A DNA stretch of 28,784 bases, taken from positions 1 to 28,784 of the forward strand of contig CAYGFI010000044.1 of assembly GCA_964349045.1 (NCBI GenBank). Reading direction: 5' to 3'. The notes below the pieces were generated by a model that made no database searches, was not told where the DNA came from, and worked only from the letters and a program-made list of their open reading frames with translations. Positions 8,880 through 17,092 of this stretch are shown here, in pieces. How positions within the stretch are numbered: position 1 is the stretch's first letter; the number at the start of each line of letters is the position of its first letter. Source of the DNA: JACJXF01 sp964349045. Its GTDB lineage: Bacteria; Bacteroidota; Bacteroidia; Bacteroidales; GCA-2748055. A program made the position numbers and the translations under genes.

Positions 8880-11030
8880 ATGAATAATAATCTCTTAGCT
8901 AAAACAGTCCTTTCACTTGTATTGGTTTCCTTATTATTTTCTTGCTCCGAAAGAGGCACAAAGGTATTTTATATGTCACCTGAAGGCAGTGATAAAAACC
9001 AGGGGACGATTGAATCCCCCATAGCTTCTTTCGCACAGGCATTAAAACTGATCAGGGAAAATTCCGGAAAAAATGTGTTGATTTATTTGAGAGGTGGCCA
9101 ATACATTTTAAATGAAACATTTACCATTCATCTCTCCGATTGGGATGCGAGAGAAAACAGCCTGGTTTTTGAAGCTTATCAGGATGAAATACCGGTGATC
9201 AGTTCAGACATTCCTGTGACAAATTGGAAAAAAACAGACGGCAATATTTGGGAAGCTGATATTCCTGCTGCCATTAAAAAATCCAATACATTGTATATGG
9301 CTGATAATATGTTGCAGCGAGCAAAAAGCAAAGGATTCTATCTGGAAAAAAAGGAGATGTACGCAAAGTCTGAGCCTGATGATAAGTACCTGGTTCACTT
9401 ACCTGACAATGTTTTAAAAAATTGGAATAATCTTCATGACGCCGAAATCACAATTATACCAACCTGGCACTGGATAATGAACAGACTTCCCATTGGATTA
9501 GTTGACAAGGTGAAACAAGTTATTCGCACAAGTGTACCTGGTACTTATGCGCTTAACGGACCAAATATTGGGTATTGGCCTGAAGGCACTTGTTGGATTG
9601 AGAATGCTTTGGAATTTCTCGACGAACCCGGTGAATGGGTAATGGATAGCAAGAAGGGTAAAATTTATTACTGGCCACTGGGTCAGGAGCCTGAAAATAT
9701 TAGGGTTCCCGGACTTACCGAATACATCAGACTAGAGGGAGACATCAATTATGATGGGGCTAATGACAAACCCATTAAGAACATCAGCTTTATCGGTATT
9801 ACATTCACCCGAGGTGACCGTTTTGATTGGGAACCTGCCAAAACCGGATGGGGACTGCAACATGACTGGGAAATGTTTGACCGGCCAACAGCCATGGTCA
9901 GAATGCGTGGTGCAGAGAATTGCATACTGGACAATTGCCGTTTTTTCAATAGTGGAGGGACAGCTGTCAGGCTTGACCTGCATTGTCAAAAGAATGAAAT
10001 TATAAATTCAACTATTGAAAATGTCGGTGGTGCAGGTATCCTACTTGCGGGATATGGTCCCGGAACAAAAAATGCAAACCATAACAATAAAATTATTAAC
10101 AATGAAATCCACCATACCGGAAAACTCATATGGCATTCAGCAGGAATTTTCGCCTGGCAGAGTGGTGAAAACATAATACAAAACAACCATATACACAACG
10201 TGCCCTATATTGGTATTGTGGTGAGTGGGAGGATTCAATGGGATCGCTCAGGTAAATCTGAGTGTTCTAAAACGGTAAGGTGGACGGAAATTGATTCGCT
10301 GATTGACCCTTTAGAGAAAAGGCCTGACTGGTATACGCGTGAGCCATTTTTACATGGCAGAAATAATCTTATTGAAAATAATGATATCAACCATACCATG
10401 GAAATAATGGGGGACGGGAACTGCATATATATTTCAGGAACAGGCAAAAACAATATTGTAAGATATAATTACATGCACGACAATGTCAGCCCATCAATCA
10501 ATGCAAACGTTCGCTGCGATGACGACCAGCATGAAACCATCATAGAGAATAATATTATTGCCAATTCATGCGGTGAAGGGTTTATTAATAAAGGAAAAAA
10601 CACCTTTAAGAATAACATTATATATAACCTGATGCCAGAAACCCCAGGCGGCATAGAATGTCTGCACCAGAGAGGTTATAACGTCATGCCATCCGGGGAT
10701 GTATCGGGGTCTGTCTACCAAAACAATATTTTTTATTCAAAGACAAAGGACCAGATCATTATTACAGCACGCTGCAAAGGTGAGGACTGCCCTGTCCTTG
10801 AAAATGTAGATCTGAACAATAATGTATATTTCAACGAAGCTGATCCCAATTGGGCTGCAGCATATTTAGATAAACAGAAGAAATCCGGCAGAGAGCAAAA
10901 CAGCGTTTTCGCCGATCCGAATTTCACAGACGCCAGCAATGGAGATTTTAGTTTAAAACCGGGATCCCCTGCTTTGAAATTGGGTTTTGTGCTGAATGAT
11001 ATGTCAAGGGTTGGGTTACTGGAAAAATAG
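8880..11030 (+). CDS. Beta-helix lipoprotein, GH141-like (copy 2)
   Basis: This 716-residue paralogue of the preceding gene has the start placed at ATG 8880. A TTG two codons upstream is open but less likely. The lipobox ends LLFSC near residue 21. It shares the copy-1 layout: FYMSPEGSDKNQGTIESP, YLRGGQYILNETF, GLQHDWEM, RMRGAENCILDNC, HHTGKLIWHSAGIFAWQSG, and the tail GDFSLKPGSPALKLGFV. The two proteins are clearly related along their whole length but far from identical, so this is an old tandem duplication. Adjacent divergent copies often act on different linkages of the same glycan (inference). It is followed 38 bases later by the sulfatase. Substrate and catalytic residues are not readable. 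Confidence 0.75.
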   Translation: MNNNLLAKTVLSLVLVSLLFSCSERGTKVFYMSPEGSDKNQGTIESPIASFAQALKLIRENSGKNVLIYLRGGQYILNETFTIHLSDWDARENSLVFEAYQDEIPVISSDIPVTNWKKTDGNIWEADIPAAIKKSNTLYMADNMLQRAKSKGFYLEKKEMYAKSEPDDKYLVHLPDNVLKNWNNLHDAEITIIPTWHWIMNRLPIGLVDKVKQVIRTSVPGTYALNGPNIGYWPEGTCWIENALEFLDEPGEWVMDSKKGKIYYWPLGQEPENIRVPGLTEYIRLEGDINYDGANDKPIKNISFIGITFTRGDRFDWEPAKTGWGLQHDWEMFDRPTAMVRMRGAENCILDNCRFFNSGGTAVRLDLHCQKNEIINSTIENVGGAGILLAGYGPGTKNANHNNKIINNEIHHTGKLIWHSAGIFAWQSGENIIQNNHIHNVPYIGIVVSGRIQWDRSGKSECSKTVRWTEIDSLIDPLEKRPDWYTREPFLHGRNNLIENNDINHTMEIMGDGNCIYISGTGKNNIVRYNYMHDNVSPSINANVRCDDDQHETIIENNIIANSCGEGFINKGKNTFKNNIIYNLMPETPGGIECLHQRGYNVMPSGDVSGSVYQNNIFYSKTKDQIIITARCKGEDCPVLENVDLNNNVYFNEADPNWAAAYLDKQKKSGREQNSVFADPNFTDASNGDFSLKPGSPALKLGFVLNDMSRVGLLEK

Positions 11031-11068
11031 GTAAAAAGGAAAAAGTAGAAAAAATAAATAAACATAAA

Positions 11069-12850
11069 ATGAAAAACAAAACCTTACAATTGATCTTCTC
11101 AATACTACTGTTGATGTTATTAATAGGTTCAACAGATACAATTGCACAGAAGAAACCTAACGTTATCTTCATAATTACTGACGACCAGGGAATGGGAGAC
11201 CTGGCATGCATGGGAAATCCTTACATCAAAACCCCAAACATTGATAAGTATGCCAACGACGCGGTTCGCTTTACTAATTATCATGTATCAACTACATGTG
11301 CACCGTCCCGTGGTTCTATTATGACCGGCCGGCATACAAACAGGCTCAATACTTATCACACCATCACGGGTCGTTCCATTTTATATGAGGACGAGGTGAT
11401 TCTGCCTCAGATTTTTGCTCAGAACGGGTACACGAATGCGATGTATGGGAAATGGCACCTGGGTGACAATTACCCATACCGCCCGGAAGACAGAGGCTTT
11501 CATGAAGTTGTGAGGCATGGAGGTGGTGGAATTACCCAGGGTCCTGACTACTGGGAAAATGACTATTTTGATGATACCTACTGGCACAACGGGGAAACAG
11601 AAAAATACAAAGGATACTGCACTGATGTGTTTTTTGATGAAGCATTGAAATTTATTGAAATAAACCAGGATCGACCGTTTTTCTGTTACATAGCCACCAA
11701 TGCGCCTCATGCCCCGTATAACCTTCCCAAAGAATATTTCAATAAATATAACAACCTTGGCATTAATGAGTCAGCTCAGCGTTTCTATGGGATGATCACC
11801 AACATTGACGACAATTTTAAGGCATTAGAAGACAAACTTGATGCATTAGGCCTTACAGACAATACCATCCTTATTTTTACGACAGACAATGGATCAGCCG
11901 CAGGACATAGTGTTTATAACGCAGGATTACGAGGAGGGAAAGGTAGTGAATATGACGGGGGACAGCGGGTACCGCTATTTATTCGCTGGCCCAACGGACA
12001 ACTTACAGGTGGGAAAGATATTGACAATTTAGTGGCCCATTACGACCTGCTGCCCACTTTAGTCGACCTGCTGGGATTCGATTTCAACCCTGTAAAGCCA
12101 CTAGACGGAATAAGCTTGAAACCACTGTTGTACAATTCAGATCAAAAATGGCCCAACAGGATACTGTACATGGACACACAACGGCTTCAAAACCTGGTGA
12201 AATACAAGAATTATACAGTAATGGACAACAATTGGCGCTTAATTAATGGAACAGAATTGTACGATATGTCAATTGATCGCGGACAAACACAAAATGTGAT
12301 AAAAGAACATCCTATTGAGGCTGAAAAACTAGCGGCAGGATATGAAAAATGGTGGCAGTCCTTTATGGACGAAGGAGTAAATGAAAGGTATGCCTATATT
12401 AAAGTTGGATCACCACACGAAAACCCAAGCCGCATTTCTGCACACGATATGTTAACAGGTAAGTTTGGACATGCCTGGCATCAATATGGAGCTGCAAATG
12501 CCACCCAGTCAACCGGCAGGTGGAAAATCGAATTTGTGGAGGATGGGGACTATAAAATCAGCTTATGCCGCTTTCCCAGAGAAAGTGGTTTGAGCATAAA
12601 CGAAACTTTTCCGGCACAGAAACCCCAGATTGAGCTGGAGCGCACTTTTCCCGCCAGTGTGAAATCTGACTTTACCCAGGCATACATTTATGTGGCAGAT
12701 TTGGAAAAAACATCAAAAATCGAAGCCGGACAAAAGGAAGTTAGTTTTACCGGAAAAATAGCTGCCGGTAAGTATGATATGGAAGCCCAATTGATCGATA
12801 AAGATGGCAGGGTATACCCGGCCTATTATGTTTACATTGAAAAATTATAA
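11069..12850 (+). CDS. Secreted formylglycine-dependent sulfatase (S1 family)
   Basis: This 593-residue enzyme removes sulfate esters and is predicted to be periplasmic, with a signal peptide over the first 27 residues or so ending TIAQ. The signature CAPSRGSIMTGRH starts at Cys77, the residue converted to formylglycine in this family; its Cys-x-Pro-x-Arg core is intact. Metal-binding Asp38-Asp39 lie in FIITDDQG, active-site Lys128 and His130 in GKWHLG, His213 in APHAPY, and Asp273-Asn274 in TTDNG. All expected residues are present. About 120 residues after the catalytic domain form an extra C-terminal beta-rich region. Its position 11 bases before a GH29 fucosidase suggests desulfation of fucose units. 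The exact S1 subfamily and regiospecificity cannot be told from the sequence alone. Confidence 0.92.
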   Translation: MKNKTLQLIFSILLLMLLIGSTDTIAQKKPNVIFIITDDQGMGDLACMGNPYIKTPNIDKYANDAVRFTNYHVSTTCAPSRGSIMTGRHTNRLNTYHTITGRSILYEDEVILPQIFAQNGYTNAMYGKWHLGDNYPYRPEDRGFHEVVRHGGGGITQGPDYWENDYFDDTYWHNGETEKYKGYCTDVFFDEALKFIEINQDRPFFCYIATNAPHAPYNLPKEYFNKYNNLGINESAQRFYGMITNIDDNFKALEDKLDALGLTDNTILIFTTDNGSAAGHSVYNAGLRGGKGSEYDGGQRVPLFIRWPNGQLTGGKDIDNLVAHYDLLPTLVDLLGFDFNPVKPLDGISLKPLLYNSDQKWPNRILYMDTQRLQNLVKYKNYTVMDNNWRLINGTELYDMSIDRGQTQNVIKEHPIEAEKLAAGYEKWWQSFMDEGVNERYAYIKVGSPHENPSRISAHDMLTGKFGHAWHQYGAANATQSTGRWKIEFVEDGDYKISLCRFPRESGLSINETFPAQKPQIELERTFPASVKSDFTQAYIYVADLEKTSKIEAGQKEVSFTGKIAAGKYDMEAQLIDKDGRVYPAYYVYIEKL

Positions 12851-12861
12851 TAATCCAATAA

Positions 12862-14700
12862 ATGAAATATATACTTGAGAAAAAAATAGTCGTCCTCTCA
12901 GTAGCAATACTATTTTTAGCACTGCAGAGCTGTAAAAACAGAAAAAGTGAAACAAACAAGATCGACTTTATAACTGAAACTTCAGGGAACGTTGATTTTG
13001 GAAAAACAGATGTGTCGGCCTATACGCCGGAAATAAGAGCCAATATGGAAAAGCTGTATGAAGAAAAATTTGGCATGTTTGTCCATTGGGGGCCCTATTC
13101 CCAGCTTGAAGGAATATGGAAGGGAAACGAAGTAGCGGCTGAGTGGATAATGAATCGTGGGAAGATCTCAGTGAAAGATTACGAAAAATATGCAGCAGGT
13201 TTATTTAAACCCGTGAATTTCAATGCCAAAGAGTGGGTAGATATTGCCGAAAATGCAGGTATGAAATTTATCGTAATTACAGCCAAACACCACGACGGAT
13301 TTGCCATGTATGATTCCAAAAATCCATATAATCTCGTGGATTTTGCCGGATTTGGTCGTGATATTTTTAAGGAATTATCCGATGAATGTACCAAAAGGAA
13401 CATGAACCTAGGTTTCTATTATTCACAAAGCCAGGATTGGCATGAAAAAGGTGGGGCAGGAAATGACTGGGATTTTGGCAGTAAGATTAAACCTCAGAAG
13501 GATTTTGATGCCTATTTTAATGGAAAGGTTGCCATGCAGGTAGAAGAACTAACCAGGAATTATGGTGACATATTTATGGTTTGGTTCGACACTCCTATAC
13601 AAATGGATGACCAGAAATGTCAATTGATGATGGATATTGTAAAAAAGAACCAACCCGGGGCACTGGTAAATTCAAGATTGGGACAAGGATATGGCCATTT
13701 TGATGTATCAATTGATAATGGAAAAACACCCAGTGTTAGCAAGGCAGCATGGTTACCTGATTTAAAAATACCCTGGCAAACCCACGAATCGGTTACCACA
13801 GGCGGATGGGGATATACTTCCTATGGTGGTGAGAACGATCGTTCAGAAGAATACAGTGATTTTATTTATAGCCTATGCCGTATTGTCGGAAATGGAGGTG
13901 TCTATTTGCTAAATGTTGGACCAAGGCCGGATGGAACCATACCACCTTCGCAGGTAGCCAGTATTCGTGCAATTGGAGATTGGCTCAAAGTAAATGGTGA
14001 ATCAATATATGGTGCAGACCCGAGCCCCTTAAAATTCCCTCCGATTGCTATTACAAGCAAACCTGGAAAAATATATTTACACTTTCAGGATTTGGATCAG
14101 GATCAAGTTGAACTTGTTGGCATTTTATCAAAGGTCAAAAAAGCCTATTGCCTGGCTGATCCATCTAAACAGGATTTAGATTTCAGGCAGAAGAAAGAAA
14201 AAATCAGCATCACAGTACCCGCTAAACTCAGGGAGCCCATGGTAACAGTTGTCGTACTGGAAATTTCTGATAAAGAAGCACGTGTAATTGATGAGACCAT
14301 TCAACAAGAAGATGATGGAAAAATTAATTTACCGGTTGCAAAATGCGAATTTGCAGTGAGGCGGATAGGTTACGATTATGATACAAAGACAACAATTCGT
14401 TGGGGAGAGAATATCAAGCAAGGTTTGATTTGGACAGTTAATGTTACAAAACCAGGAAAATTTAAGATAATCAGTGAAGACAATGGAAACGATGGTTATA
14501 TCTACGAAATATACTCATCAAGCGACAGCTTAACTTTGAATGCAAAAGGAGATATAGGAATAATGACAAAAAAGCAACAGGAAGGAAGCCTGGAAATTAG
14601 TCAGGCCAGTATTAATAAAATTGTTGTATACCCTAAAAAAACGATTGGAATGAGTAACAGGTATAATTTTAAAGGGCTGGAGCTTATTCCATTGGATTAA
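12862..14700 (+). CDS. GH29 alpha-L-fucosidase lipoprotein (Fuc-A)
   Basis: This 612-residue lipoprotein (lipobox ending LQSC at Cys24) hydrolyses terminal alpha-L-fucose with retention. The GH29 barrel shows FVHWGPY (His75), AAEWIM (Glu94), TAKHHDGFAMY (His143-His144), GFYYSQSQDW, and the nucleophile Asp243 in MVWFDTP. The pocket residues expected from studied GH29 enzymes are all present, so this copy should be active. A C-terminal beta-sandwich follows, then a further domain of about 110 residues ending NFKGLELIPLD that is shared with Fuc-B and Fuc-D. It is the last gene of the first operon, 11 bases after the sulfatase. Three short hairpins follow its stop codon. Membrane anchoring is inferred from the lipobox. 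Confidence 0.93.
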   Translation: MKYILEKKIVVLSVAILFLALQSCKNRKSETNKIDFITETSGNVDFGKTDVSAYTPEIRANMEKLYEEKFGMFVHWGPYSQLEGIWKGNEVAAEWIMNRGKISVKDYEKYAAGLFKPVNFNAKEWVDIAENAGMKFIVITAKHHDGFAMYDSKNPYNLVDFAGFGRDIFKELSDECTKRNMNLGFYYSQSQDWHEKGGAGNDWDFGSKIKPQKDFDAYFNGKVAMQVEELTRNYGDIFMVWFDTPIQMDDQKCQLMMDIVKKNQPGALVNSRLGQGYGHFDVSIDNGKTPSVSKAAWLPDLKIPWQTHESVTTGGWGYTSYGGENDRSEEYSDFIYSLCRIVGNGGVYLLNVGPRPDGTIPPSQVASIRAIGDWLKVNGESIYGADPSPLKFPPIAITSKPGKIYLHFQDLDQDQVELVGILSKVKKAYCLADPSKQDLDFRQKKEKISITVPAKLREPMVTVVVLEISDKEARVIDETIQQEDDGKINLPVAKCEFAVRRIGYDYDTKTTIRWGENIKQGLIWTVNVTKPGKFKIISEDNGNDGYIYEIYSSSDSLTLNAKGDIGIMTKKQQEGSLEISQASINKIVVYPKKTIGMSNRYNFKGLELIPLD

Positions 14701-15015
14701 ACTATAGTATTTGATGAATCAAATGCAAGAAACAATGTTTCAGCCCTATTTAGTAGGGAGGATGGAATTTTAAATGGAATTTAATTCTTTTTAATGTTGG
14801 ACTCCACCAGTTAAAATACCTTAGGGATAATAAATCAGATAAGAAAATGAAAAACTGATGTGATGAATCAGTGCCAGAATCAGCAAGTTCGTTTGATTAC
14901 CCATGACCTGAAAACAAAAGCTTTGATTAGGGTTCTGAAATGTCATGCATTAGTAATTATTAGCATTCTTGAAGGTAAAAGCCAAATAGACACATACTAA
15001 TCAAACACAATAAAA
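14701..15015. other. Intergenic region with three short hairpins
   Basis: These 315 bases contain no recognised gene. Directly after the Fuc-A stop codon lie three small perfect inverted repeats: ATTTGAT/ATCAAAT (14709-14724), GAAAC/GTTTC (14729-14741) and CCCTA/TAGGG (14744-14758). None is followed by a T-tract, so they are not typical intrinsic terminators. They may mark the 3' end of the operon message. The rest is AT-rich and probably holds the promoter for the next gene. Confidence 0.55.
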
Positions 15016-15549
15016 ATGAACAAACAAGAAGGACACCTGAAAAAGAAGTATCGCATTTTATGCTACATTATTTACGGGCTAATTTTAGTCCATCCTGGCA
15101 TCAGGGCACAGGACATAACTCAGCAACACAATTCTCCTCTGATGAAGGAATACCATGTGGCCAAAAATGGATCAGATGCAAACACGGGCACTTCAGATGA
15201 ACCATTCTTAACCATTCAGAAAGCAGCCAGCATGGCTCAACCAGGAACCCTTATTACCGTCCATAAGGGTGTTTATCGTGAAAGAGTCAACCCTCCCCGC
15301 GGAGGCTCATCAGACGATATGCGCATTGTATATCAGGCAGCACCCAATGAAAAGGTAGTTATCAAAGGATCTGAATTGATAAAGGACTGGAAAAAGAAGA
15401 ATGGTGACTTATGGGAAGTGACCATCCCCAACTCCTTTTTCGGGGAGTTCAATCCATATAGTGATACTATCTATGGACACTGGTTTCAATCAAAAAACCG
15501 CACCCACCATACGGGCGCCGTTTACCTGAACAAAACACTAAGTAACTAA
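15016..15549 (+). pseudogene. Truncated beta-helix (DUF1565-like) secreted protein
   Basis: Only 177 residues remain. After a hydrophobic N-terminal export segment (CYIIYGLILVHPGIRAQ), the sequence is the standard start of a beta-helix carbohydrate enzyme: YHVAKNGSDANTGTSDEPF, then TIQKAASMAQPGTLITVHKG and YRERVNPPRGG, then a stretch reaching HHTGAVYLN. In relatives the helix domain goes on for several hundred residues. Here it stops at TAA after NKTLSN, 7 bases before the next gene starts. The whole catalytic helix is missing, most likely through a deletion that removed the 3' part. It is not a close copy of the two beta-helix genes upstream. It may still be translated, but it should not be a working enzyme. 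Confidence 0.65.
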
Positions 15550-15556
15550 AAAAAAC

Positions 15557-16879
15557 ATGACCTATACATTGATAATTATGACTATGGCATTAAAAACTAA
15601 GACATTATTGCTTCTACTAACCTTAACAATAGGTTTTCATAATCTTGTTATTTCACAAGATATTCCCAAAAGCAATTCTAAAATTTTCATCTTTAAAAGT
15701 GATACAACGGCAGAAAAATGTACTCCGTTTATCTGGCCTATAACTAATGAGGCTGATTGGCCTTTTCAAAAATCGGTAGAGTTGAAAGATATCGAATTTT
15801 CTGGACGATTTGCCAACTATACCAAAGCAGACACATGGTATCCGTCGTGGGCGTCAGATGGCAACCTCTATTCCCCATGGACAGATGGAAATATTGGGGA
15901 TGCTACATCTCGTTCCGGGGGTGCAAATGCCTGTACAGGTCATGCCAAAATAATAGGTGAAAATCCGTTGCAACTAAAAGTCACCAATTTAGGAGTCGAA
16001 AAAGCCTCGCCAGTACCATATGGCGGGCGTTATCCATGCGGGAGTCTGGTTTATGACAGTATTTGGTATTATGGAACCTATACCCTAACACGTGGGGATT
16101 ATGGATTAAATTGGCCAATTCTCGGTCCTTTTGCTGGATTCAGAATTTCATATGATATGGGAAAATCGTGGAAGGATTCACCGGTATCATGTGAGCCAGG
16201 AAAAACCCTTTTTCCTGAACCGAAAGAATTTAAAGGACCAGTAAAAATAGGTGCACCTCATTTTGTAGATTTTGGAAAGAATATGGAACATTCACCCGAT
16301 GGGAAAGCATATTTGATTGCACATGGTGCAACTGAAAAAGATTTAGAAGACCGCAAGGCAAACTTGAGTTGGATAACTGGAGATCAGATATACTTAATCC
16401 GTGTAACTCCTACGCCAGAAAATATGAATAATGAAGATGCCTATGAATATTTTGCAGGGCATGATTCTAATGGAAAAGCGGTTTGGTCAGATGATTACAA
16501 TCTTATAGAACCAATAATTGCTTGGGATAACAGTACAGGTTGCGTTACAATGACCTATAATGCTCCATTAGAAAAGTATATAATGTGTGTAACCGATGGT
16601 TGGCCAACAGTGAAAACCATGAATACTTATCTTTTGGAGTCTGATAACATTACAGGTCCCTGGAAGATGATTACTTATATGAAAGATTTTGGACCACAAG
16701 CTTATTTTGTCAATATTCCTTCAAAGTTTATCAGCGAAGACGGATTGACAATTTGGTTGTGCTATTCTGCCAATTTTAATCATGGAGAAAACAAATATAA
16801 TCCGGAGTATTTAAAGGCTGTTAATCCTCCCGGAAGTACATATTCATTGAGTCTTCATGAAATACGAATAAAGAAATAA
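15557..16879 (+). CDS. Secreted protein of unknown function, possibly a beta-propeller
   Basis: This 440-residue protein has an N-terminal export signal. Starts at 15557, 15578 and 15584 are all open; the last gives the tidiest signal, MALKTKTLLLLLTLTIGF. I do not recognise the family with confidence. Repeated patterns of short strands and aromatic or Gly-Asp turns (SWASDGNLYSPWTDGN, FAGFRISYDMGKSW, APHFVDFGKNMEHSPDGKAY, AIIAW-like and LTIWLCYSANF segments) look like blades of a five-bladed propeller such as the GH43, GH117 or DUF4185 type. It follows the truncated beta-helix remnant by 7 bases and is followed by a transposase remnant. A role in glycan breakdown is inferred from context only. 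The reading frame looks complete. Confidence 0.6.
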   Translation: MTYTLIIMTMALKTKTLLLLLTLTIGFHNLVISQDIPKSNSKIFIFKSDTTAEKCTPFIWPITNEADWPFQKSVELKDIEFSGRFANYTKADTWYPSWASDGNLYSPWTDGNIGDATSRSGGANACTGHAKIIGENPLQLKVTNLGVEKASPVPYGGRYPCGSLVYDSIWYYGTYTLTRGDYGLNWPILGPFAGFRISYDMGKSWKDSPVSCEPGKTLFPEPKEFKGPVKIGAPHFVDFGKNMEHSPDGKAYLIAHGATEKDLEDRKANLSWITGDQIYLIRVTPTPENMNNEDAYEYFAGHDSNGKAVWSDDYNLIEPIIAWDNSTGCVTMTYNAPLEKYIMCVTDGWPTVKTMNTYLLESDNITGPWKMITYMKDFGPQAYFVNIPSKFISEDGLTIWLCYSANFNHGENKYNPEYLKAVNPPGSTYSLSLHEIRIKK

Positions 16880-16909
16880 CAGCCAGCAGGTAACACCGTA
16901 GCTAAATAC

Positions 16910-17062
16910 ATGAACCGTCAGGATATTGTAAAATCTATTAGCATTTTGTTCCCCACCCGGAGGCACAACGCCACCAAATTTGGGGTGAACCAGGTGTTGA
17001 TGGCCATCACGCTGGGCTCCATCAGCGGGATAAACCGGATAACCAGCATTCAAAAAAATTAA
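16910..17062 (+). pseudogene. Transposase N-terminal remnant (IS1380-like)
   Basis: A 50-codon stretch, starting at an ATG 30 bases after the preceding stop codon, reads as the N-terminus of a Bacteroidota transposase: ILFPTRRHNATKFGVNQVLM followed by AITLGSISGINRIT. The similarity breaks off at about 17049, exactly where a 28-base AT-rich motif shared with 26886-26913 begins. The rest of the element is gone. The IS1380-like family name is from memory of the N-terminal pattern and is less certain than the call that it is a transposase. Confidence 0.5.
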
Positions 17063-17077
17063 TTTAGATTTTTAAGT
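17050..17077 (+). repeat. 28-base motif, copy 1, upstream of the DUF5703 gene
   Basis: The motif starts TCAAAAAAAT and ends GATTTTTAAGT. It matches 26886-26913 at 26 of 28 positions. It lies 15 bases before the start codon of the downstream gene and directly abuts the transposase remnant. It could be a promoter/leader element or a recombination boundary. Confidence 0.6.
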
Positions 17078-17092
17078 AATAAATTACAACTT

